DNA of 5,466 bases from Acidimicrobiaceae bacterium (lineage in GTDB: Bacteria > Actinomycetota > Acidimicrobiia > Acidimicrobiales > Acidimicrobiaceae). Positions 1-5,466 of the stretch are shown piece after piece. The stretch's first letter is position 1; the number at the start of each line of letters is the position of its first letter. The stretch covers positions 1-5,466 of the forward strand of contig JABEUO010000236.1 of the NCBI GenBank assembly GCA_013044415.1, written 5' to 3'. The notes beneath the pieces are model-generated. The model was not told where the DNA came from, ran no database searches, and was given only the letters and a program-made list of their open reading frames with translations. A program made the translations under genes and the position numbers.

Positions 1-99
1 CCCTAAACCCAGTATCCCTAAACCCAGTATCCCTAAACCCAGTATCCCTAAACCCAGTATCCCTAAACCCAGTATCCCTAAACCCAGTATCCCTAAACC
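1..99. repeat. 15-bp perfect tandem repeat array, open at left edge
   Basis: The unit CCCTAAACCCAGTAT occurs six times head to tail without a mismatch (1-90). Nine more matching bases follow (91-99) before the sequence diverges. The first unit begins at base 1, so the array probably continues outside the window and its true copy number is unknown. There are no spacers, so it is not a CRISPR array. Because 15 is a multiple of three, four of the six reading frames stay open through it; one reads as repeated PKPSI, another as LNPVS. No promoter or gene can be tied to it. It could be an intergenic minisatellite, a set of protein-binding iterons, or the repetitive end of a gene lying to the left. 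Confidence 0.97.
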
Positions 100-1085
100 A
101 AAATATGCCCCTGACCTATGCCAAAAGCTGCACCCTTGCCAACCTCAGGGGGGATCCTGGATAAGACACGTCTTCCAGCTTCGTAGAATAGCTAAATCCT
201 TAATCTAAATATTCAATCGTTCACCGCGATAATCAAGACGCTGCCCGATATGTCCAAACCCATCGGGTCCTATTTTGCAGTTGAAATTCTGATGTCGATA
301 TGTCCTCGCTCCATCCTTTACAGAACCGCCTCGCCAGAGTGGCAAATTTAATTCCGCTGCCACCTCATGAACAACAAATGCCCTAAATTTCGCTACTGAT
401 AAGGCTACGCTCGCCTCGTTGTGGATTCAGCACATTAACCGAACGGTAGCTTCGGCCCCTAGCGAATAACTTTTCCCTTGAAAAAATGTGGCATGGCTCT
501 AGAGGCAATAAAACCTAAATGCTCCTTAGTCGTCGAGTTAGTTGTCAGGCTAATGTTCGTCTCCTTTAGATCCATAGCTTGGCGGTCCAAACAGATGACA
601 GCTCGAAGGTCGACCTAAAAGAGACGCAACGACATACCCAGGTGAACCATGGGCAGTTTGAGGGGCTTGAAGCTTGCAAAGTGGATTACCAGCGGCTCCA
701 CTTGCATCGAACTGTCGACAGATCAAAATGCCGCATCGAAGTTCGATGGCTGGCTGTAATGCAGTCCCCGGCGGAGGATAAGCAATCTCTGGTTCACCCT
801 CAGGACACCCGGCTAGCGAGGAAGCTTCAGTCAGCCAGCGACTCATTGAGAATAAGGAAGAGTTGAGGGCTGGTCTGACCCCTCGCCAAACTTGGAGCCA
901 GAATCGATTCTCCTTGGAGTTGCAAGGATCAGATCCGGGGCGAAACTATCGTAAAAAAGATCCTCGAATGACGGTACCCACTCTTTATTACCTCAATAAA
1001 ATGCTGCCCGATAGGAACGAAGGATCGAAGGTTGTTTTCGGTATTTGTTTCCGAACCCAAAGGCCCAACAGAAACCCCATAATGA
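100..1085. other. About 1 kb with no supportable gene
   Basis: I see no tRNA, rRNA, insertion-sequence end or recognisable coding sequence here. Frames open for 75 to 98 codons exist on both strands (for example 579-866 plus, 550-846 minus, 863-1090 plus). They overlap one another, lack Shine-Dalgarno sequences and carry no family motif I recognise. A minus-strand frame at 205-426 is open for 73 codons but has no ATG. The stretch also holds several short perfect palindromes between 607 and 936. It may be decayed former coding DNA or regulatory DNA; the sequence alone does not decide. Confidence 0.6.
607..936. repeat. Cluster of short perfect palindromes in non-coding DNA
   Basis: Five perfect inverted repeats fall within 330 bp: AGGTCGACCT (607-616), CTGTCGACAG (712-721), CATCGAAgTTCGATG (734-748, one-base centre), AGAATCGATTCT (900-911) and GGATCaGATCC (926-936). 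The 900-911 palindrome is bracketed by direct copies of CTTGGAG (891-897 and 913-919). GCATCGAA occurs twice, at 704-711 and 733-740. Three even palindromes of 10 bp or more is well above the roughly 0.3 expected by chance in this length with even base composition. They do not share one consensus, so a single operator family is not shown. Confidence 0.4.
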
Positions 1086-1091
1086 TATGAT
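1086..1091 (+). promoter_or_regulatory. Putative -10 element for a leaderless VOC transcript
   Basis: TATGAT matches the sigma-70/SigA -10 consensus TATAAT at five of six bases and fits the actinobacterial TANNNT pattern. It ends six bases before the ATG at 1098, which puts it at -12 to -7 if transcription begins on the A of the start codon. The gene has no Shine-Dalgarno sequence, which agrees with leaderless translation. No convincing -35 element lies at the expected distance (about 1063-1068). A second -10-like hexamer, CATAAT, lies at 1078-1083 and would leave a leader of only about seven bases. Confidence 0.4.
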
Positions 1092-1097
1092 CTTTCG

Positions 1098-1508
1098 ATG
1101 CTTGATCACCTAGCTATTGAGGTCCTCGATGTGGATGCTTCGGCGCAGTTCTACCTGGAAGTCTTGGCGCCAATCGGCATAGTTCAGTCGACGCGACTCG
1201 AATTCGATGGTGAGGTAACGGTAGCCCTATCGGGATCTAGCGGGAGTGAGAGATTCTGGCTCAATCCCGCTCATACCCAAGAGACTCGAGAAGTGCACAT
1301 TGCGTTCAGCGCCCGAGACCCTGAGACGGTAGATGCAGTGTACAAAGCGGCCCTAACGTCGGGTCGAGAAATAATTCACGCACCCAGAGAGTATCCTGAG
1401 TATCACCCCGGGTACTACGCGGTCTTCGTTAGGGACCCAGACGGGCACAGCGTAGAAGCAGTTTTCCATGGCAGTACAGGAGACCCCTTACCCGAAGCCG
1501 AATACTGA
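1098..1508 (+). CDS. VOC family protein (glyoxalase/bleomycin resistance/dioxygenase fold)
   Basis: This is a 136-residue single-module protein of the vicinal oxygen chelate superfamily, probably cytosolic, with no signal peptide or membrane segment. It opens with the typical first strand MLDHLAIEV. A central FWLNPA (53-58) and EVHIAFSA (65-72) follow, and it ends with the strong signature YHPGYYAVFVRDPDGHSVEA (102-121). Likely metal ligands are His4, His67 and Glu120, the two-His-one-Glu set known from FosA-like members. VOC proteins usually dimerise, and members include glyoxalase I, thiol transferases, dioxygenases and methylmalonyl-CoA epimerase. The wording here is that of the general uncharacterised VOC group, not of the epimerase, so the substrate is unknown. 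The ATG at 1098 is chosen because the fold starts there. It has no ribosome-binding site but a well-placed -10 element. It precedes icmF on the same strand by 221 bp, too far to assume one operon. Confidence 0.88.
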   Translation: MLDHLAIEVLDVDASAQFYLEVLAPIGIVQSTRLEFDGEVTVALSGSSGSERFWLNPAHTQETREVHIAFSARDPETVDAVYKAALTSGREIIHAPREYPEYHPGYYAVFVRDPDGHSVEAVFHGSTGDPLPEAEY

Positions 1509-1719
1509 CTCGATTTTACGAGATGCTTCGATTGATTTTGTGGCGTGTGTTACCCATTTAAAGGTGCTGGCGTGGCTGCAATTTTATAGCTGTTTTCTTT
1601 GACGCCAAATTGATCCAGTGCAGACCGACCAAGTATGCCATGACCAGCCACCAATACTGGGTCTAGCCACCCTTTCCCATCCTTATCTCACAACTTTGTA
1701 GAACTAACGAAGTTCAAGC

Positions 1720-1723
1720 GAGG
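1720..1723 (+). promoter_or_regulatory. Shine-Dalgarno candidate deciding the long icmF start
   Basis: GAGG lies six bases before the TTG at 1730 and twelve before the in-frame ATG at 1736. No comparable site precedes the ATG at 1802. The motif supports translation beginning at 1730 or 1736, but it is only four bases long and could be chance. Confidence 0.35.
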
Positions 1724-1729
1724 CTGGCA

Positions 1730-4700
1730 TTGACAATGAAAATGGAACTTCGTCTACAAAATCAGCGCACTTTACTTGGACGTCCGACTATTTTATTTCC
1801 TATGACTGAAATTGTGACTTCGTCCTCTTCCCTCTACCGTCCCAAGAACCCAATTCGGTTCATCACTGCAGCCAGTCTCTTCGACGGCCATGACGCCGCT
1901 ATAAACATCATGCGTAGGCTTCTTCAAGCCCAGGGAGCTGAGGTTATTCACCTCGGCCATAATCGTTCGGTTGAAGAGGTGGTCGCCGCCGCAATTGAAG
2001 AAGATGTACAGGGTGTGGCTATCAGCTCGTACCAAGGTGGTCACATCGAATACTTCAAATACTTGGTAGACCGCCTGCGCGAAGAAGGTCGCTCGGACAT
2101 CAAGATTTTTGGCGGCGGTGGCGGAGTCATAGTAAAGGACGAGATCGACGAACTCGAAGCCTACGGTGTCGAAAAAATCTTCTCTCCTGAGGATGGACAA
2201 ATCCTTGGCCTGGAGAAGATGATAAATCTGCTTATTGAGGCTTGCGACGTAGATTTGAGCATCGACCAGCCCTTTAGTATCGAAGATCTAGCGTTGTCAA
2301 AGACCTCCTCGCTGGCACGGATAATCACGGCAATCGAAGCAGGCAAACTCGACGAAGGCCTTAAATCCGAAATAGCGACCCTAGCTCGCACCAAGGTCGT
2401 ACCGGTGGTAGGAATTACGGGAACGGGTGGAGCGGGCAAGTCTTCCTTGACCGACGAATTGATCCGTCGCTTTCGTCTCGACCAGCAAGACAAACTCCGC
2501 ATCGCCGTCTTGGCGGTGGATCCCACTCGAAGGCGAGGTGGCGGAGCCCTACTAGGAGATCGAATTCGAATGAACTCTATTGACTCTCCGCAGATCTACT
2601 TCCGCTCATTCGCCACGCGTGGCTCATCATCAGAGATTCCCCCACCGATCCCCTCGGTTATCGAGGCGTGCCGAGCCTTCGGATTTGACGTCATAATCGT
2701 CGAAACGCCTGGAATTGGCCAGGGCAACGCCGATATTGTCGACATTGCCGACGTCTCGCTATATGTGATGACACCCGAGTTCGGGGCTGCGTCGCAGCTT
2801 GAAAAGATTGACATGCTAGACCTTGCTGACCTGGTTGCAATAAACAAGTTCGATCGGCGAGGGGCCGAGGATGCACTGCGTCTGGTCGAAAAACAGTGGG
2901 CCCGCAACCACTTCGGCCAGATCAAAGCGGGTAGCGACCTACCAGTTTTTGGAACCATAGCATCTCGTTTCAACGACAATGGCACGACGGCCCTATACCA
3001 TCGACTACGCGACTCCTTGACCAAACATGGACTGTCGGCACAGCCTCCACTGCTTCCAGCGGTACAATCGAGGACCTCCACAAGCTCGTCACCTATCGTC
3101 CCTTCGGATCGGGTTCGCTACCTCGCCGAGATAACCCAAACCGTTAGGAGCTATCACAAGGTGACGCTACAGCAGGTCGAATCGCTTCGCAAGTGGACAC
3201 AGGTACACTCCACCTTGCACCTTTTCCGGGAAATAGAAAATGACCACCTACCCGAATCCCTCGCCCAGCTGGAAATTGACTTGGGCAAAGCCGTCTCTAA
3301 CGAAAGCCGAGCAATGCTCGAGGAGTTCGAGGCAAACTGTACAAAATATAATCAAATGGAGCTAGTCACCTCCGCAAATGGAGTTAACCGAACCACCCCA
3401 TTGCGCAGGTTGTCGATGTCCGGAACTTCAATAGCCAGAGTCGCTTTGCCAAGATTTACCGATCCCGCCGAACTACTGCGTTGGCTGAGAGCAGAAAATC
3501 TTCCTGGGTACTTCCCATTTACCGCCGGAGTATTCCCCTTCAAAAGGGATAATGAAGATCCGGCCCGAATGTTTGCCGGTGAAGGCGATCCCATGCGAAC
3601 TAATCGTAGATTTCATCTTCTCTCGCAGGGTCAACAAGCTACCAGACTTTCTACCGCCTTCGACTCCGTGACCCTATACGGACGTGATCCGGCGACACCT
3701 CCCGATATTTACGGCAAGATCGGCACGTCGGGAGTTTCAATTGCGACCCTCGACGACATGAAAGCACTCTACGACGGTTTCGACCTTTGCGACCCCAGTA
3801 CTTCAGTTTCGATGACAATCAATGGCCCCGCTCCGACCATCCTTGCCATGTTTCTCAACACCGCCATCGATCAGCAGATAGAGGCTTTCAGGTCTAAGAA
3901 TGGCCGAGACCCCAATAATCAAGAGGCCCAAGACATAAAGGCGATGACCCTCAGGACCGTGCGCGGCACCGTTCAAGCCGACATTCTCAAGGAGGACCAG
4001 GGTCAGAATACCTGCATCTTCTCCACTGAATTCTCCCTAGGAGTTATGGGAGATATACAGCAGTACTTCGTCGACAACCAGATGGAGAATTTCTATTCGG
4101 TCTCGATCTCCGGCTACCACATTGCCGAGGCCGGAGCAAACCCGATTACGCAACTAGCTTTCACTCTCGCAAATGGGTTCACCTACGTTGAGTCCTACTT
4201 GGCCCGAGGGATGGAGATTGACCAGTTCGCACCGAACCTTTCCTTCTTCTTTTCTAATGGGATGGATCCTGAATATAGCGTCATAGGAAGGGTTGCCAGA
4301 AGGATCTGGGCGATAGTAATGCGTGACAGATACGGCGCAAATGAGCGCTCGCAACGACTGAAATACCACGTTCAAACCTCTGGCAGGTCACTGCATGCCC
4401 AAGAAATGTCGTTCAACGACATTCGCACGACTCTGCAGGCGCTTTGCGCTATCTACGATAACGCAAACAGTCTGCACACCAACGCATACGACGAAGCGGT
4501 AACTACGCCGACCACCGAGTCTGTCCGGCGAGCCTTGGCGATCCAACTGGTAATCAACAAGGAATGGGGCCTAGCGGTCAACGAAAATCCACTACAGGGA
4601 AGCTTCATAATCGAGGAACTTACTGATCTCGTTGAGCAGGCAGTCTTGGCCGAACTAGACCGAATCTCAGAGAGGGGGGGTGTATTAGGAGCGATGGAAA

Positions 4701-5062
4701 CAGGATATCAGCGTGGTCGGATACAAGACGACTCCATGCTTTATGAGCAGGCAAAGCATGACGGAAGCCTCCCAATTATTGGCGTGAACACATTCCTGGC
4801 TCATGATGACCAAGAAGCTCCCCACGTCGTGGAGCTGGCTCGTGCCACTGAAGATGAGAAAAGGGGGCAAATCAACCGCCTCAATGACTTCCATTCTCGT
4901 CATGCAGGCGAGGTGGAGAAGGCTCTAGCCGACCTCAGACAAACGGCCCTGTCTGGTGGAAATATCTTTGAAGAGTTGATCGAGACCGTAAAGGTGGCAT
5001 CACTGGGCGAAATTACTCAAACCCTCTTCGAAGTTGGCGGGGTTTACAGGAGAAACATATGA
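1730..5062 (+). CDS. icmF: Fused isobutyryl-CoA mutase with G-protein chaperone domain
   Basis: IcmF is a cytosolic adenosylcobalamin enzyme that interconverts isobutyryl-CoA and n-butyryl-CoA; its internal GTPase gates cofactor loading. All parts are present in 1110 residues. The B12-binding domain is at about 40-170, with FDGHDAA (lower axial ligand His54), SSYQGG (99-104) and a glycine run (128-132). The MeaB-like G domain is at about 222-430: P-loop GTGGAGKS (231-238), AVDPTRRRGGG (262-272), ETPG (325-328) and NKFD (372-375). A linker follows at about 440-560. The mutase barrel runs from about 570 to the end, with LPGYFPFTAG (591-600), GQNT (758-761) and SGYHIAEAGAN (794-804), where His797 is catalytic. 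Phe597 and Gln759 fit isobutyryl-CoA rather than methylmalonyl-CoA as substrate. The C-terminus YRRNI is family-typical, so the gene is complete, with no frameshift. The start is uncertain: TTG at 1730 has a weak ribosome-binding site, but residues 1-24 look unconserved. Met25 (ATG at 1802) gives 1086 residues, nearer the usual length of about 1090. Confidence 0.97.
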   Translation: MTMKMELRLQNQRTLLGRPTILFPMTEIVTSSSSLYRPKNPIRFITAASLFDGHDAAINIMRRLLQAQGAEVIHLGHNRSVEEVVAAAIEEDVQGVAISSYQGGHIEYFKYLVDRLREEGRSDIKIFGGGGGVIVKDEIDELEAYGVEKIFSPEDGQILGLEKMINLLIEACDVDLSIDQPFSIEDLALSKTSSLARIITAIEAGKLDEGLKSEIATLARTKVVPVVGITGTGGAGKSSLTDELIRRFRLDQQDKLRIAVLAVDPTRRRGGGALLGDRIRMNSIDSPQIYFRSFATRGSSSEIPPPIPSVIEACRAFGFDVIIVETPGIGQGNADIVDIADVSLYVMTPEFGAASQLEKIDMLDLADLVAINKFDRRGAEDALRLVEKQWARNHFGQIKAGSDLPVFGTIASRFNDNGTTALYHRLRDSLTKHGLSAQPPLLPAVQSRTSTSSSPIVPSDRVRYLAEITQTVRSYHKVTLQQVESLRKWTQVHSTLHLFREIENDHLPESLAQLEIDLGKAVSNESRAMLEEFEANCTKYNQMELVTSANGVNRTTPLRRLSMSGTSIARVALPRFTDPAELLRWLRAENLPGYFPFTAGVFPFKRDNEDPARMFAGEGDPMRTNRRFHLLSQGQQATRLSTAFDSVTLYGRDPATPPDIYGKIGTSGVSIATLDDMKALYDGFDLCDPSTSVSMTINGPAPTILAMFLNTAIDQQIEAFRSKNGRDPNNQEAQDIKAMTLRTVRGTVQADILKEDQGQNTCIFSTEFSLGVMGDIQQYFVDNQMENFYSVSISGYHIAEAGANPITQLAFTLANGFTYVESYLARGMEIDQFAPNLSFFFSNGMDPEYSVIGRVARRIWAIVMRDRYGANERSQRLKYHVQTSGRSLHAQEMSFNDIRTTLQALCAIYDNANSLHTNAYDEAVTTPTTESVRRALAIQLVINKEWGLAVNENPLQGSFIIEELTDLVEQAVLAELDRISERGGVLGAMETGYQRGRIQDDSMLYEQAKHDGSLPIIGVNTFLAHDDQEAPHVVELARATEDEKRGQINRLNDFHSRHAGEVEKALADLRQTALSGGNIFEELIETVKVASLGEITQTLFEVGGVYRRNI
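5048..5052 (+). promoter_or_regulatory. Strong Shine-Dalgarno inside the icmF 3' end
   Basis: AGGAG is followed by six bases and then an ATG at 5059 that overlaps the icmF stop as ATGA. It is a better ribosome-binding site than that of any other gene here. The same bases encode the conserved Arg-Arg of the IcmF C-terminus (codons AGG AGA), so coding constraint may explain part of the match. Confidence 0.4.
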
Positions 5063-5142
5063 TTCGGCCTCCACTTGAAAACTCTATGACTCCTCGTGGG
5101 CTATCGAGATCCCAAAACCCACCAGGATCATATAGGAACTAA
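5059..5142 (+). CDS. Possible translationally coupled 27-residue small ORF
   Basis: The start overlaps the icmF stop codon (ATGA), and AGGAG sits six bases upstream, the classical arrangement for translational coupling. The frame begins MIRPPLENSM, is rich in proline, serine and arginine, and ends at TAA 5140-5142. I recognise no family, membrane segment or metal motif. Past the TAA, the same frame stays open for 53 more codons to a TAA at 5302-5304. It could therefore be a real small protein, the start of a gene broken by a stop codon, or chance. Only the start signals support it. Confidence 0.25.
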   Translation: MIRPPLENSMTPRGLSRSQNPPGSYRN

Positions 5143-5378
5143 TTCGATGACAGACTGCCACCCGCATTGCGAATTTTATTCCAGAGCAAACAGTTCCCTA
5201 AGCGAAGTTTCCCGAGACGATTCTCCTTGATTCAGAGCTGGGCCCGATCACCGGGCTGGAGTTTCAAGCGGGGGTATGCGGAAGAGGGAAACAGCCAGAA
5301 ATAAATCGAAGTCTTGCACTCCGTCGGCTATGTCTCAGACAATTTATTCAACCACCTTAGATTTCGGGAGAGTAGCAA
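5143..5378. other. Gap before the final gene; weak hairpin and small frames only
   Basis: No recognisable gene lies here. GCCCG (5242-5246) and CGGGC (5252-5256) form a five-pair hairpin with a five-base loop, extendable by a G-T pair (5241, 5257). It lies about 180 bp after icmF and has no T-run, so it is a poor intrinsic terminator. A 27-codon frame starts at ATG 5147 (MTDCHPHCEF...) after AGGA at 5134-5137; its Cys and His residues are not enough to call a metal site. I find no convincing promoter for the downstream gene, although one should lie here if that gene has its own. Confidence 0.45.
5366..5372 (+). promoter_or_regulatory. Ribosome-binding site of the right-edge gene
   Basis: GGGAGAG lies six bases before the ATG at 5379, a normal Shine-Dalgarno position. 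It supports that ATG as a true start even though only 88 bases of the gene are visible. Confidence 0.55.
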
Positions 5379-5466
5379 ATGGCAATAGCCACACCATCCA
5401 ACTTTGATCCGGTAAACGAGGCGAGGAAACAGTGGCAGTCTCGGTGGCCCGAAGCAGCAACCGCCA
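5379..5466 (+). CDS. N-terminal fragment, probable MarR-family transcriptional regulator
   Basis: Only the first 29 codons are inside the window; the frame is open to the right edge. The peptide contains FDPVNEARKQWQSRWPEAA. From memory, this resembles the FDPI-EARRQW...W opening of a group of actinobacterial MarR-family winged-helix regulators, which lies just before the first dimerisation helix. The DNA-binding helices are not visible, so this rests on a short N-terminal resemblance. MarR proteins are usually dimeric repressors released by small phenolic, oxidant or acyl-type ligands. Being next to and co-directional with icmF makes control of icmF or an acyl-CoA pathway reasonable but unproven. 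It has a good ribosome-binding site and a gap of 316 bp after icmF, so it probably has its own promoter. Confidence 0.5.
   Translation, partial: MAIATPSNFDPVNEARKQWQSRWPEAATA

Noticed and set aside
1..99. Telomere-like sequence, since the unit contains CCCTAAA
   Set aside because: The telomeric heptamer is interrupted in every unit by CCCAGTAT, and the rest of the window is clearly bacterial, so the resemblance is coincidental.
1..99. CRISPR array
   Set aside because: The repeats are only 15 bp and directly abutting, with no spacers between them.
550..866. Overlapping open frames on both strands (579-866 plus, 550-846 minus)
   Set aside because: They occupy the same DNA in opposite directions, lack ribosome-binding sites and show no recognisable motif; neither is better supported than chance.
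240..1013. 11-mer GCTGCCCGATA repeated at 240-250 and 1003-1013
   Set aside because: A single 11-base match within about 1 kb is close to chance and its flanks do not match, so it is not an attachment-site or insertion signature.
863..1090. 75-codon plus-strand frame upstream of the VOC gene
   Set aside because: It has no Shine-Dalgarno sequence or family resemblance, and it contains the promoter-like region of the VOC gene.
1098..1508. VOC protein as methylmalonyl-CoA epimerase partnering the mutase
   Set aside because: The fold is shared, but the C-terminal YHPGYYAVFVRDPDGH wording is that of the general VOC group. The mutase here is also predicted not to use methylmalonyl-CoA.
1568..1607. 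Inverted repeat TGGCGT/ACGCCA as a terminator of the VOC gene
   Set aside because: Only six pairs with a 28-base loop and no T-run after it; too weak to call.
1793..4903. Several minus-strand open frames of 61-161 codons inside icmF
   Set aside because: They are antisense shadows of a well-conserved coding sequence and have no independent start signals or motifs.

Overview
The window is bacterial. It is dominated by one large, intact, confidently recognised gene: icmF, a fused isobutyryl-CoA mutase with a built-in G-protein chaperone (1730-5062, +). Base composition is moderate, with roughly equal GC and AT by eye. The IcmF wording and the start of the gene after it, which resembles a MarR-type regulator, fit an actinobacterium. 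Moderate GC would suit a lineage such as Acidimicrobiia rather than the high-GC streptomycetes, but that placement is only inference.

Layout. Positions 1-99 hold a perfect 15-bp tandem repeat (six full copies plus nine bases) that runs off the left edge. Positions 100-1085 hold no gene I can support. They do contain unassigned open frames and a cluster of short perfect palindromes between 607 and 936. A small VOC-fold (glyoxalase/bleomycin-resistance type) protein follows at 1098-1508. It has no Shine-Dalgarno sequence, but a good -10 hexamer sits at exactly the distance expected for a leaderless mRNA. A 221-bp gap leads to icmF. Right at its stop codon, an ATGA overlap with a strong ribosome-binding site opens a 27-codon reading frame of unknown meaning. 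After about 300 bp of otherwise empty sequence, a ribosome-binding site and ATG at 5379 begin a gene cut by the right edge.

How the genes may work together. IcmF interconverts isobutyryl-CoA and n-butyryl-CoA using adenosylcobalamin, linking branched-chain (valine-type) acyl-CoA breakdown to straight-chain beta-oxidation. The downstream MarR-like gene could regulate icmF or a nearby acyl-CoA pathway. The VOC protein is a neighbour of unknown substrate; it lies on the same strand but probably has its own promoter. No clearly novel system is visible. The most checkable oddities are the 15-bp array, the palindrome cluster, the leaderless VOC start and the coupled small frame after icmF.
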